This document shows, piece by piece, positions 8,292-17,408 of a stretch of DNA of 57,502 nt. The DNA comes from Clostridia bacterium (lineage in GTDB: Bacteria; Bacillota; Clostridia; Christensenellales; Aristaeellaceae), in contig JAFWES010000032.1 of assembly GCA_017512805.1 (NCBI GenBank), positions 1-57,502 on the forward strand. Reading direction: 5' to 3'. The position numbers and the translations under genes are program-made. The number at the start of each line of letters is the position of its first letter. Positions within the stretch are counted from its first letter, which is position 1. The notes beneath the pieces are model-generated. The model ran no database searches. It had not been told where the DNA came from and was given only the letters and a program-made list of their open reading frames with translations.

Positions 8292-8942
8292 TCACATTCC
8301 AAGAAGCCCTTCCCGGATCAGTCCTCTGGCCACGCAGGCGGCAAACTGCTCCGCTCCCGCTCTGCGCGTGTGAGCGTTATCGCTGAGCCCCTCCGGATAG
8401 CGTGGATCTTCCCCCGGGGCCACATGCATGAAGAAGGCTTTGCTGCCCTCTTCCCCGGCGCTTTCAACGATGCGGAAGCTGTCCCGGTAGATGTCCAGCA
8501 GCGGTACGTCCATCCTCTGCGCCAGCTGGCGCATGGCGTCCTTGTATTCCCCATGGGTCTCCTGCAGGCAGCCGTTTTCCCACACCCGCATGCAGATGGG
8601 CGTCAGCAGAACCGGAACAGCGCCGCGATCCCGGGCAAAGTTCACAAACACGGTCAGATTGTCGGTGTATGTGGTCCATGGCTCCGTATGGCGTTCCGGC
8701 TTATCGCTTTCATCGTTATGGGCGAACTGGATCAGCAGCAGATCGCCGGCATGGATGCGCTGATCCATTTCCTGCAGCCGGCCCTCGGACAGAAAAGACC
8801 GGGTGCTTCGGCCTGCCTTGGCATGGTTGCGGACGCTGACCCCGGGCAGATCATCCTCCAGCAGCTGTCCCCATCCGACCATCAGCGTTTCCCGGGGATC
8901 ATAGGTTTGCGCGGTAGAATCACCGCAGATAAAGATGTTCAG
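8292..8942 (-). CDS. SGNH/GDSL hydrolase, rhamnogalacturonan acetylesterase type (CTG start)
   Basis: 216 aa. Removes acetyl groups from sugar residues. Seen: block I GDSTAQTY near the N-terminus with the nucleophilic Ser, block II-like NHAKAGRSTRSF, block III IQFAHNDESD, and a late Asp/His pair near YPEGLSDNAHTRRAG, the order of the rhamnogalacturonan acetylesterase group. There is no signal peptide, so it is probably cytosolic. The family N-terminus begins exactly at a CTG codon (8942) placed 7 bases after GGAGG; no ATG, GTG or TTG fits. The stop of the GH2 gene is 13 bases upstream, and the gene is the last of the pectin operon. It is only distantly similar to the other SGNH protein at 12182. 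Confidence 0.85.
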   Translation of the reverse strand: MNIFICGDSTAQTYDPRETLMVGWGQLLEDDLPGVSVRNHAKAGRSTRSFLSEGRLQEMDQRIHAGDLLLIQFAHNDESDKPERHTEPWTTYTDNLTVFVNFARDRGAVPVLLTPICMRVWENGCLQETHGEYKDAMRQLAQRMDVPLLDIYRDSFRIVESAGEEGSKAFFMHVAPGEDPRYPEGLSDNAHTRRAGAEQFAACVARGLIREGLLGM

Positions 8943-8955
8943 GGGATTCCCTCCT

Positions 8956-11900
8956 TTACAGTGTGATGCGCAATGCGCCGATCCTGTCGTCGAACTGCGC
9001 TGACGCGCCTTCCACATAAGGCGCGATGGCATTGATTTCCATGACCAGGATGCCTTCCCGGGTGAGGAAAGGCTGACCGGCCATCAGGCTTTCCCGCCCG
9101 TCCGCGATCATGTGCGTCCCTCCCACCCGGGCGATGACGCTATGCGGTCCGGAACGCAGGGTCAGCACACCGGAGGCCCGGTCCCATCCATAATCCATCC
9201 GCTCCGGGGCGATGCTCTTCATTCGCTCCAGAACGCACAGCACATTGCCCCAAACCGCGCCGTCCCGGTACACGGCCCTGACGCCCCGGAAATCGGGCTC
9301 CTGGCCGTTAACCAGCACCTTGCAGTAGTTTTCGTCTTCCGGAACGTACTTGACCGCGTCCGCTTCGGGAATGGGGGCGGCCCAATCCTCTGAGGCAGGG
9401 GGCAGCCGGCCGGGATCGGCATAGAGCACCGCCGGCGCTTCGCCGGCGCAGGCAATGGTACGAATCGTGATTTCGGCCTGGGGAAGGCCCGGCGCGGCAG
9501 CGGTCAGATGAACGGCGCCCGCGGACCGGCCCGCCCGCAGCAATACGCGGTTTGTGCCGCATTCGGCATATACATGGGGCTGGCCGATCACGCTGTCCTG
9601 CCGCCCGTTGCCGTTGAAACGGCCGCTGTTGTAGCCGCCCAGGAAAACGGCGGGACCCTTCAGGGCAAAATCGATGCGCATGTCCGCCAGGGGGCAGACG
9701 CGGCCCTGGGCATCCGTCACCGCAACGTCCACATAGCACAGATCGCTGCCGTCCGCCCGCCAGCCGTCCGGCCCGGAATGGGCCTCAAGGCAAAGCGCCG
9801 CAGGGGCGCCCGCCGTCTCTATCCGGTCCCGGCAGGCGATTTCTCCGTCATAGCCATAGCCCACGGCCTCGATCACCCCGTTCCGGGTGACATCGATCTT
9901 CCTGAAGGCAAAGATGAACCCGCTTTCCGGCTTTTCACACCGGCCCGCCAGCCTGCCATTGATATACAGCAGAACTTTTTGGACCGCGTAGCTGCCCACG
10001 CAGTACACGGTTTTATGGCAGGGGTCGCGGAATTCCGGCTCCGGCGTTTCCTCCCAAAAGCTGCCATTGAACCGCTTTTTCCAGGCGCGGTAGTTTTGCC
10101 CGTCCGGCCGGGGATAATTCCAGTGGCCCAGAAGCTTGACCGCCGGAGCCGCGCTGTGCATCACCCGGAAGACGTCATAACTCTGCTTTTTGACCCGAAT
10201 CGCATCCACCCGTCCGCTCATCCGGCCGTTCTCGCTCCAGCTCTGGCGGCCATGCTGGGCGGAATCGGTCCAGCACAGGGCAGCGCAGGCGCTGTACAGG
10301 TTTTTGCCGGAGGCGCCGCCGATGCGGTCAAAGAAAAACTCGCTGTAGCCCCTGGCGTTAGCCAGGGCCAGCTCTTCGCTGGTCAGATCGTAAAAATCCA
10401 GCCCCTTCTGTTTTTTCCCGCCTTTGCCAATCCAACGGTTTCGGTAATCAAAATCCGGGGGTGAAAAATCATCCCAGACGCGGCGGGGAGCCTCTTCCCG
10501 GCTGTACTCCGTCTCCGTCACCGGGCCGTGCTCCGCCAGGAAACGCGCGGCATGGCGGTTCAGCATGGTGCCGACATACTCGCTTTCATTCAGGGCATCC
10601 TCGGTGTTGAGGGTGCGGCAGCCCATGAAGCGCCCCCCGCAGGGATCCAGGGCCTGTTTAAGCAGGCGCATTTCCCGCATATGTTCGGCGGAGATGGCGT
10701 TGTTTCCGGCTTCCCAGAACAGGATGGAGGGATGATTACGATAGGCGATGATGACATTCCGCATCAGTTCCACCCGCTGATCCCACTGGCGGCCAAAGGT
10801 TTCCCGCTCCTTGTCTCCGGCGGGCTGGGCGCAGATCACGCCCTGCCGGTCACAGGCCCGGATATCCATGGGGCTGGCGGCCACGTGCATCCAGCGGATG
10901 TGATTGGCCCCGCTCCCGCGGATCAGCCGCGCATCCATATCATGCATCCATTCGGGCACGACGCCGCTTTCCGCCCATTCGTTCGCCGCCCGCTGGGCAT
11001 AGCCCCGCAGCCAGATGGGATGCCCGTTGATCAGGATGCCCCGGTCCTTGTCGTATCCGACCTGGCGGAAACCGGTCTCGATCACCTGGCTGTCGGTTTC
11101 CGAGCCGTCCGCCTCCAGCGTGATGTTCACCCGGTACAGGCAGGGGTGCGCGGGCTCCCAGAGGGTGAGGCCGGATACCCGGGCCGCGCAGGAGATGATC
11201 TGCGTATCCGCGGAACGGATCTCCGTCGGCGCCACCCGGTCCTCCTCCTCCGGAACGTAATGCGCGGTGGTCTCCTCCCATCGATAGGCGTCTTCCGGCA
11301 CCAGGGAAAGCGGCATGCGGTAGGCCGGGGCGGCGGCTACGGAAACCGGCTCTGAGGCAAAGGCCGCCAGTTCCTTTCCATCGATGGCGCACACCCGGAC
11401 CCGTATACGGCAATTTGCGCTCCCCGCAGACAGATTGCGCACTTCCGCTTCCACATGGATATCGGCTTCGCCGCTCCCGGGCTCGAACTGATCGGCATAC
11501 ACATAGCTGCCCCTGCTCTGCAGATTGGCATACAGGGGCAGCGTCAGATGAATATCCTTTTTGAAATAGACCCTCACCGGCTGGCTGAGCCCGCCAAGGG
11601 TGGGATGAAAATCATTGCAGTTCCAGAAGAAGCCCACGCCCTCCCGATCAGCGGGAACCTTTTCGTCCTGGCTGAGCAGATAGGAGCCGGGGATGACGCC
11701 GGGGGCGTTGGGCGTCTCCGCGATACAGAAAGGAATGTTCCTGGTGCTGGTATTGTCTGTGGCGACGGCGATCACGTTTCTTCCGGAAGGATCCAGGCAG
11801 GGCGTCAGGTCAAAGCCGAAGGGGCCCACACCCATCTCGTCATATCCCGCCAGCGATCCGTTGATATAAACATAGCAGGTCTGGCGGACGCCTTCAAAGG

Positions 11901-12189
11901 CCAGGATAACCCGCTGTCCGCGGCGCTCCGCCGGAATCTCCAGGGTGTTGCGGTAAAAAGCGCAGGCGCGCCTCTGGCCGCTGCCGCCGTCCTCAATCGG
12001 GACGGAAAACAGGTCTCCGCCGTTAAAGGTATGCGGCAGCGTGACCTGTTCCCAATCCCCGTCATCGTAATCGGGATCATATGGCAGGCGCCCCCGGGAA
12101 TCCCTGCATTTCTCCAGCGCTCTGTCCATCGGGAAGGCGTCCGCAAAGCGGAAGCGCCAGCCCTGATGGAAATAAAAGTGATTATTCAT
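8956..12189 (-). CDS. Large glycoside hydrolase family 2 protein with C-terminal copper-amine-oxidase-N-like domain
   Basis: 1077 aa, no signal peptide. Seen: GH2 sugar-binding domain (residues ~5-215: RFADAFPMDR, then RVILAFEGVRQTCYVYINGS), Ig-like middle, a TIM barrel with ILINGHPIWLRGYAQRAANE and the block NHPSILFWEAGNNA (~485-497), then TETEYSREEAP (~560). The tail (~960-1077: KVLVNGQEPDFRGVRAVYRD ... VLTLRSG ... FLTREGILVMEINAIAPY) reads like a Cu-amine-oxidase N-terminal domain. Known: GH2 enzymes hydrolyse beta-galactosides, -glucuronides or -mannosides; the acid/base is the Glu of an NE motif. Here that position reads Asn (GNN). Its ATG overlaps the upstream esterase stop by 8 bases. 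Operon context suggests it trims sugar side groups from pectin oligomers. Exact substrate unknown. Confidence 0.85.
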   Translation of the reverse strand: MNNHFYFHQGWRFRFADAFPMDRALEKCRDSRGRLPYDPDYDDGDWEQVTLPHTFNGGDLFSVPIEDGGSGQRRACAFYRNTLEIPAERRGQRVILAFEGVRQTCYVYINGSLAGYDEMGVGPFGFDLTPCLDPSGRNVIAVATDNTSTRNIPFCIAETPNAPGVIPGSYLLSQDEKVPADREGVGFFWNCNDFHPTLGGLSQPVRVYFKKDIHLTLPLYANLQSRGSYVYADQFEPGSGEADIHVEAEVRNLSAGSANCRIRVRVCAIDGKELAAFASEPVSVAAAPAYRMPLSLVPEDAYRWEETTAHYVPEEEDRVAPTEIRSADTQIISCAARVSGLTLWEPAHPCLYRVNITLEADGSETDSQVIETGFRQVGYDKDRGILINGHPIWLRGYAQRAANEWAESGVVPEWMHDMDARLIRGSGANHIRWMHVAASPMDIRACDRQGVICAQPAGDKERETFGRQWDQRVELMRNVIIAYRNHPSILFWEAGNNAISAEHMREMRLLKQALDPCGGRFMGCRTLNTEDALNESEYVGTMLNRHAARFLAEHGPVTETEYSREEAPRRVWDDFSPPDFDYRNRWIGKGGKKQKGLDFYDLTSEELALANARGYSEFFFDRIGGASGKNLYSACAALCWTDSAQHGRQSWSENGRMSGRVDAIRVKKQSYDVFRVMHSAAPAVKLLGHWNYPRPDGQNYRAWKKRFNGSFWEETPEPEFRDPCHKTVYCVGSYAVQKVLLYINGRLAGRCEKPESGFIFAFRKIDVTRNGVIEAVGYGYDGEIACRDRIETAGAPAALCLEAHSGPDGWRADGSDLCYVDVAVTDAQGRVCPLADMRIDFALKGPAVFLGGYNSGRFNGNGRQDSVIGQPHVYAECGTNRVLLRAGRSAGAVHLTAAAPGLPQAEITIRTIACAGEAPAVLYADPGRLPPASEDWAAPIPEADAVKYVPEDENYCKVLVNGQEPDFRGVRAVYRDGAVWGNVLCVLERMKSIAPERMDYGWDRASGVLTLRSGPHSVIARVGGTHMIADGRESLMAGQPFLTREGILVMEINAIAPYVEGASAQFDDRIGALRITL

Positions 12190-12850
12190 GCCCTTCCTTT
12201 AAGAACGCCGCGCAGACGGGATACCGCCGCAGTTCCTTCACCACCAGACGGCAGATCGTATCCGCGCCGACAGCATTGAAGTGTGTCTTGTCGTCGTGCC
12301 CCTCGGGGAAATCGGGATTCTCGCCGGGCGCCAGCCGCACGAACAACTCCGCCGTTTTTTCCTCGCCCAGAGAGAGATACAGCTCCCGGCTGTCCTTTTT
12401 CAGATCGCACAGGGGGATCTGTTTTTCCTCCGCCAGCTTCCGCATCGCCCGGGGGTATTCCCCATGCGTGTAGAGCATGCTGCCGCCGCCCACAAAAAAG
12501 CGGCGGGAAACGGGGGTGATCAGCACGGGCTGGGCGTCCCGGCTGAAGGCCGTTTCGCAATAGCGCCACAGGTGCTCGGGATAGGTCGTATCCGGGTCGG
12601 TATGCCGCTCATCGTCCTTCTCGTCGTTATGACCGAACTGGATCAGCAGCAGGTCTCCGGCGGTCATTCCCTGCTCCACGGGCGCAAACAGCCCTTCCTC
12701 CCGAAAGCTTCGGCTGCTGCGGCCGCTCAGGGCATGGTTGCGCACGGTCACGCCCTCCCGCACATACCGCGGCAGCGCCCAGCCCCAGCCGCGGAACGGC
12801 GGGGTGTTGTCCTCCACCGTGGAATCGCCGATAATCCAAACAGTCGGCAT
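12182..12850 (-). CDS. SGNH/GDSL hydrolase, rhamnogalacturonan acetylesterase type
   Basis: 222 aa. Seen: block I IGDSTVEDN (catalytic Ser), NHALSGRSSRSF, block III IQFGHNDEKDD (Gly and Asn of the oxyanion hole) and the late catalytic dyad in DDKTHFNAVGAD. These are the marks of rhamnogalacturonan acetylesterases, which remove O-acetyl groups from galacturonic acid in the RG-I backbone. No signal peptide, so it should act inside the cell on imported oligomers. The start at 12850 lies 3 bases past the stop of the lyase gene, and its end overlaps the GH2 start. Two esterases of this type in one operon suggest different acetyl positions, which is an inference. Confidence 0.9.
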   Translation of the reverse strand: MPTVWIIGDSTVEDNTPPFRGWGWALPRYVREGVTVRNHALSGRSSRSFREEGLFAPVEQGMTAGDLLLIQFGHNDEKDDERHTDPDTTYPEHLWRYCETAFSRDAQPVLITPVSRRFFVGGGSMLYTHGEYPRAMRKLAEEKQIPLCDLKKDSRELYLSLGEEKTAELFVRLAPGENPDFPEGHDDKTHFNAVGADTICRLVVKELRRYPVCAAFLKEGHE

Positions 12851-12853
12851 GGG

Positions 12854-13924
12854 TCACCAATCCTTCCAGACCTGATGCAGGTCGATGACGCAGACCTGGG
12901 CGACGCCGTTCTCGTCCGGATTGGAGAACAGGATCTGATCGCCCTTCCGGTTGAAGGAAGGATGCTGGTGATCGGCGCCGGACTTGCAGCTCCCCGTGGA
13001 GGCGATGAACTTCGATTTTCCCGTCGCCCGCTCAATCAGAACCACGCCCTCCTGCACCGTGGTGCCCAGATAACTGATCCGATCGGCGCAGAGCCATTTA
13101 TGATCCCGGCTGATGCAGGGATGCAGAAGCTGCGTGCTCCGTCCCGCCACGTCAAAGTGCCGGCCGTCCTTATCGCCGATGATAATGTTCCCGGTGTGAA
13201 CCTCTCCCCTGCTCCCATCCACGGGGCCGGCGGGATCCAGCTTCATCATGGCCATCTCCGTGCCGTCGGAGGCCCACACCTCGTGTGTAATCCACTCCGA
13301 GGGATGCTCCACATAGTAGGGCCGCACATAGCGTTCCCTGACGTCGAACATCCACGTCCGCTGGAAGGCGTCGCCTTCCGTCTCATGGATATAGAAGATC
13401 AGGTTTTCATCCGTGGGGCAGATCTGCGCATGCCCGAGGCGGTAGTCGCTCTGGTAGACCACTTCCGCTTCCTTTCCGGGGTCAAGAATCACCAGGCCGT
13501 AGTATTTGTTCGCCAGGTGATAGCTGCAAGCGATCCGCCCGGTGTCCGCCGCGGTCAGGTGACCGGTGATCTGTCCGCCCTTCGGCAGGTCCCCGATCTT
13601 AGTCATCTCCATCGTGGAAAGATCCACGGCAAAGACCTCCGTCTCGTTCCGGCATGTGTAACCGATGTTCTTTTCCCGGTCCGTGGCAAAGCCCCGGTAC
13701 GTGTTATCCGTCACCCGCTCGATTCTTCCGGTCTCCACCTCCGCCCGGTAGCATCCGCCGCCTAGTTCCTTCCGGGGGTCGTTCAGCGGCTGCTTCATAA
13801 AGAAGAAGTATTTGTCGTCCACGGAGAAGTTTTCGCAGGTAAAGTAGAGCTTACTGTTCCGCTCCGGGCCCTCCGCGTAGCGCCGGATTTCATACCCGGT
13901 CACCGAATCCTTGTAGATCTGCAT
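12854..13924 (-). CDS. ogl: Oligogalacturonate lyase family protein
   Basis: 356 aa. Known: oligogalacturonate lyase (PL22) cleaves short galacturonides by beta-elimination in the cytosol. Seen: a beta-propeller-like series of repeats (KLYFTCENFSVDDKYFFFMK, RLGHAQICPTDENLIFYIHE, HEVWASDGTEMAMMK, LLHPCISRDHKWLCADRISY, DHQHPSFNRKGDQILFSNPD) with the conserved His/Gln residues that hold the metal in this family. No signal peptide. The start at 13924 has GGGAGGA upstream; a longer frame from 13960 adds 12 residues and overlaps the deacetylase. Spacing to the next gene is 3 bases. Its presence shows that the operon handles homogalacturonan as well as RG-I. Confidence 0.9.
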   Translation of the reverse strand: MQIYKDSVTGYEIRRYAEGPERNSKLYFTCENFSVDDKYFFFMKQPLNDPRKELGGGCYRAEVETGRIERVTDNTYRGFATDREKNIGYTCRNETEVFAVDLSTMEMTKIGDLPKGGQITGHLTAADTGRIACSYHLANKYYGLVILDPGKEAEVVYQSDYRLGHAQICPTDENLIFYIHETEGDAFQRTWMFDVRERYVRPYYVEHPSEWITHEVWASDGTEMAMMKLDPAGPVDGSRGEVHTGNIIIGDKDGRHFDVAGRSTQLLHPCISRDHKWLCADRISYLGTTVQEGVVLIERATGKSKFIASTGSCKSGADHQHPSFNRKGDQILFSNPDENGVAQVCVIDLHQVWKDW

Positions 13925-13940
13925 CTTTGGTTCCTCCCTG

Positions 13941-14741
13941 TCAGAGTTGTACGGTTTCACCCGCGGGAATACGGATACCCGCCTGATCGTTCACCGATAT
14001 ATAGCAGTCCCGTGCGCCTGGATTATACACGAAACTGTTATCCGCCGCAAACTGCAGGCGTTTGAAATCGTCCATACAGTCCATGAATTCGATGTTTGTG
14101 CAGTACCAGATGTCTTCTTTTCCGCCCATCATTTCGCAGAAGGCTTCGATCAGATCCCAGTTGTCCCTGTCCTTGAACTCATAGCTGTGGCCCCAGACAT
14201 ACATGAGATACAGGTACTGCTTTTTGAACAGCTTCAGGAATTCCTCCCCGTTCTCCATCAGCCGGTGGTTATGGTGGCAGGTGGCCTGCCAGCGGTAAGG
14301 ATTCTCCGGCAGGGCGAAGCTGTCCGAGGAACCGACCACCCGGGAATACCGGATCCCCAGGGCAGGCAGCATCTCCTCGATCTCCTTCGTGACGGAACCG
14401 TTGGGATAGCTGAGGCCCCGCACCGGGTAGCCGGTCCTGGCTTCCAGCCATTTCCGGTCCTCCAGCACCTCCTGCGCCACTTCGGGCAGGGGGCAGCGGG
14501 CAATGGTGGGGTGCGTCACGGTATGGCAGGCCACCTCATGCCCCCGGTACAGCGTAGCAATCTCATCCGGCTCCACCCGGTCCCCCCGGTCGAACAGCCC
14601 GCTGTTGAGATGAAATGTTCCCTTGATCCCGTACCGGTTGAAGATCTCGATCAGGCGCCGGTCGTAGGAGCGGCCGTCGTCATAGCTCATGGTCAAGGCC
14701 TTGTGCTTCCCGCCGGGGAAGCAGCAATACACTCTGTTCAT
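13941..14741 (-). CDS. Polysaccharide deacetylase family protein (CE4-like)
   Basis: 266 aa. Seen: NodB-type motif 1 as TMSYDDG (residues ~17-23, with the Asp pair), motif 2 as CHTVTHPTI (His-x3-His metal ligands), motif 3 near GLSYPNGS, and a late GHSYEF. No signal peptide or membrane segment. Start at 14741 with GGAGG 4 bases upstream. Known: CE4 proteins remove N- or O-acetyl groups from polymers. Inferred from its neighbours (lyase, two esterases, GH105): it may deacetylate pectin oligosaccharides rather than chitin or peptidoglycan. The gene lies 72 bases after the binding-protein gene, with a perfect hairpin between them. Confidence 0.85.
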   Translation of the reverse strand: MNRVYCCFPGGKHKALTMSYDDGRSYDRRLIEIFNRYGIKGTFHLNSGLFDRGDRVEPDEIATLYRGHEVACHTVTHPTIARCPLPEVAQEVLEDRKWLEARTGYPVRGLSYPNGSVTKEIEEMLPALGIRYSRVVGSSDSFALPENPYRWQATCHHNHRLMENGEEFLKLFKKQYLYLMYVWGHSYEFKDRDNWDLIEAFCEMMGGKEDIWYCTNIEFMDCMDDFKRLQFAADNSFVYNPGARDCYISVNDQAGIRIPAGETVQL

Positions 14742-14759
14742 GGTACCTCCGCAAAGTTT

Positions 14760-14786
14760 GGGGCTGCCGTTGGACACGGCAGCCCC
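14760..14786 (-). promoter_or_regulatory. Perfect 10-bp stem-loop between the binding-protein and deacetylase genes
   Basis: Seen: arms GGGGCTGCCG (14760-14769) and CGGCAGCCCC (14777-14786), loop of 7. No T run follows on the minus strand, so it is unlikely to be a full terminator. Inferred: it protects the 3' end of the binding-protein message, allowing more of that protein than of the downstream enzymes. Confidence 0.75.
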
Positions 14787-14813
14787 GGAAATCTGGGTTC
14801 TCCGTTGATTCAA

Positions 14814-16322
14814 TTACTGATGAGCGGCATGATACGCCTCGTTGTATTCAGCGGTCATCTTGTCGCCGCCCATGTCTGCCCACTCGTCCCAGGCCGCCCG
14901 CAGCTCGTCTTCGCTGATCAGGCCGGCGATATACTGCACCGCCGCGTCGGAGATGATGGGATCCAGCTGCGCGCCGAAGTTCACCTGGGTTTCGCTGGCC
15001 AGGCCCGCGCAGGGATTCAGCACGGCGTAGGGAGCCAGTTCAACGTTCAGGTCTTCGTAGCGCTGCCGCAGCTGGGTGTATCCGCGGTTCACGCGGGCCT
15101 TGGGGTTCTCCAGGTTGCCGGGAACCCCCATGCCCAGCTGGTTCACGTTGTTGTGATACATCTGGCTGTTCTTGCTGTATTCCTCGCTCTTCTCTTCGGG
15201 TACATAACGGAAGCCGTCCGCATCCACGTCGTAGGTCAGGCCTTCCAGGCCGGCGTTGATGATGGTCTGGCCTTCAGGGCTGTTGCACCAGTCGAGGAAC
15301 TTCAGCACCTTGGGCAGGTCTTCTTCGCTGACGGCCTTCTTCATGACCAGAATCTCACCGGCGAAGCCTTCGTTCTGCGGCCACACGCTGATGGAGCCAT
15401 CCGCCTTGGCCACCGGGCCCACGCTCTGGAAGAGCTGCTCGGTCGCCTGCGCGTTGTTCTCGAACCATTCCTGCTGGCGATGCGCGTTGTCCAGGCAGTC
15501 AAAGCGCATGAACGCCTTGCCGGTGCGCTCGATGTTGTCCCATTCGGAGGTGGAGATCTGCGCGAAGTTGGGGTCGATGCCGCCGATTTCGTACAGATGG
15601 CGCAGCCAGTTCAGGCCTTCGAGATAGGCGGGGGACTTGTGCGCGGGATAGATGTCGCCGTTTTCGTCCACGCCCCAGGTGTTCGGAGCGCCCATGGCCA
15701 CCGTGATCACCTTGATGGTGCCGTCGGTATAGGAGCACATGTTCAGAGCATAGGTGTCATCGCTGACAGCCGCCAGCTTCTCGGCCAGCTCGGTCAGATC
15801 GTCGATGGTCTTGACTTCCCTGTCAAATCCGGCTTCTTTCGCAACGTCCAGGCGGTAGTAGATGCCGCCGCGGGGGAACGCCCGGCTGCGGTAGATCCCG
15901 TACAGATGGCCGTCCACAGAAATGCTGTTATAGATGGAATGATTGCCGGCCGCCAGATAAGGATAGTTTTCCGCGTCATTGACCGCGTCCGTCAGATCCC
16001 AGAAGGTACCGCCGCGGGCGGAATTGGTGACCTGGGGATCACGCGCATTGGTCGCGGAGACCAGCATCGGCGGATTGGCATCCGCCAACGTCGTGGAGAA
16101 GATCTCCGAGTAGGTGGAGTTGGGGCCCCACTGAATGTTCAGTTTGACGCCTGTCAGTTCCTGAATCTTGTTCAGCACGGGGTTGTCGGTCATCACGAAA
16201 TCGATGTCAGCGGGGAACTCCGGCAGCAGAACGCTGATCTCGAAGGGTTCGTCCGCAGCCGCAAAGCTCATCATCGAGAAGAGCATTGCCAGCGCCAGGA
16301 GCAGGGAAAACAGTTTCTTCAT
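14814..16322 (-). CDS. ABC transporter sugar-binding protein (pectin operon)
   Basis: 502 aa. Captures oligosaccharides outside the membrane for the permease pair at 16442 and 17409. Seen: signal peptide at residues 1-23 (MKKLFSLLLALAMLFSMMSF, cut near AAA-DE) and then a two-lobed binding-protein fold of the large LplA/YtcQ class (FEISVLLPEFP, ... GGTFWDLTDAVNDAENYPYL ...). There is no Cys in a lipobox, unlike most Gram-positive binding proteins. By analogy with the YtcQ-YteP-YtcP-YteR set of Bacillus subtilis, the likely ligand is an unsaturated rhamnogalacturonan or galacturonan oligomer. The gene follows the second permease gene after 119 bases. Confidence 0.9.
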   Translation of the reverse strand: MKKLFSLLLALAMLFSMMSFAAADEPFEISVLLPEFPADIDFVMTDNPVLNKIQELTGVKLNIQWGPNSTYSEIFSTTLADANPPMLVSATNARDPQVTNSARGGTFWDLTDAVNDAENYPYLAAGNHSIYNSISVDGHLYGIYRSRAFPRGGIYYRLDVAKEAGFDREVKTIDDLTELAEKLAAVSDDTYALNMCSYTDGTIKVITVAMGAPNTWGVDENGDIYPAHKSPAYLEGLNWLRHLYEIGGIDPNFAQISTSEWDNIERTGKAFMRFDCLDNAHRQQEWFENNAQATEQLFQSVGPVAKADGSISVWPQNEGFAGEILVMKKAVSEEDLPKVLKFLDWCNSPEGQTIINAGLEGLTYDVDADGFRYVPEEKSEEYSKNSQMYHNNVNQLGMGVPGNLENPKARVNRGYTQLRQRYEDLNVELAPYAVLNPCAGLASETQVNFGAQLDPIISDAAVQYIAGLISEDELRAAWDEWADMGGDKMTAEYNEAYHAAHQ

Positions 16323-16441
16323 GGGTCTTCCTCCTTGAAAAATATTGTTTATCCAGCGGCACTGCCGCGGAAAGCCTGAAGGATATCCGAAACCGTCGGA
16401 TCAAACCGGACAATCCGGAAAAACGGGGAATACAGGGGACG

Positions 16442-17392
16442 TCAGCCCTTTAGCGCGCCGACCATGACGCCCTTGACGAAGTACTTCTGCAGGAAGGGGT
16501 ATACGCACATGATCGGCACCGTGGAAACGACGATCACCGCCATTTTGATGGACTGCTCCGGGGGCTGCACAAAGTCGTCGGCCATGTTCGTCAGGTCGCC
16601 GGCCGTGCCGTTGCTCATAATGATCAGCTCGCGCAGCAGCACCTGCAGCGGCCATTTCTCCTTCGCGCCCGTCATGTAGATCATCGCGCCGAAGTAAGCG
16701 TTCCAGTGGCCAACCGCATAGAAAAGGCCGAAGGTGGCCAGCACCGGCAGGCTCAGCGGCAGCACGATCTTCCACAGGATACCCAGGTCCGTACATCCGT
16801 CGATGGAGGCGGATTCCTCCAGCTCCTGCGGAATGCCCTGGAAGAAGTTCTTGACGATCATCAGGTTGTAGGCGCTGATGGCGCCGGGCAGCAGCACGGA
16901 CAGATAGGAGTTCTTCAGGCCCAGCACATTCGCGACGATGATGTATCCGGGAATCATCCCGCCGCTGAAGAACATGCTGAAGATGACCATGTTCAGGAAG
17001 AAGTTCCGTCCCCGCAGCCGCGGCTTGCTCAGCGCGTAGGCCATCGTCACCGTAAAGAACAGGTTGATCAGCGTGCCAGCCACGGTGATGAACGCGCTGT
17101 TCCCGAAGCCGCGCAGAATCTTGCTCGAGGAAAAAATGTACTCATAGGCGCCCGTGGACACGTCCTGCGGAATGAAGAACATCGGCCGGGTCGCAATTTC
17201 GTATTCCGTCGCGAAGGATGCGCCGATCAGATAGACGAAGGGAATGATGGTCGTAATCGCCACCAGCGTCACAAACGTGTAGTTGAAGATGTTAAAGGCA
17301 ATGCTTCCGGGCGTCCGGTTCTGTCCCACCGGGCCGCTGGAGATCTTCATCTTTTTGCCGGTTCGGGGAGAAATCATGACATTCTCGCTCAT
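16442..17392 (-). CDS. Carbohydrate ABC transporter permease (YtcP/LplC type)
   Basis: 316 aa. Inner-membrane half of a CUT1 sugar importer. Seen: six hydrophobic segments beginning at about residue 35 (FVTLVAITTIIPFVYLIGAS), the conserved GGMIPGYIIV segment, the EAA loop that docks the ATPase (ELEESASIDGCTDLGILWKI, ~190-210) and the typical C-terminus KYFVKGVMVGALKG. Start 16 bases after the partner permease stop. No ATPase gene is present in the operon, so a shared MsmX/UgpC-like ATPase elsewhere must energise it. Confidence 0.92.
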   Translation of the reverse strand: MSENVMISPRTGKKMKISSGPVGQNRTPGSIAFNIFNYTFVTLVAITTIIPFVYLIGASFATEYEIATRPMFFIPQDVSTGAYEYIFSSSKILRGFGNSAFITVAGTLINLFFTVTMAYALSKPRLRGRNFFLNMVIFSMFFSGGMIPGYIIVANVLGLKNSYLSVLLPGAISAYNLMIVKNFFQGIPQELEESASIDGCTDLGILWKIVLPLSLPVLATFGLFYAVGHWNAYFGAMIYMTGAKEKWPLQVLLRELIIMSNGTAGDLTNMADDFVQPPEQSIKMAVIVVSTVPIMCVYPFLQKYFVKGVMVGALKG

Positions 17393-17408
17393 TTTGCTTC
17401 CCCCTTTC

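Noticed and set aside
13947-16379. Open plus-strand frame of 810 codons opposite the deacetylase and binding-protein genes
   Set aside because: It mirrors well-recognised minus-strand genes, is low in recognisable motifs, and results from high-GC third positions.
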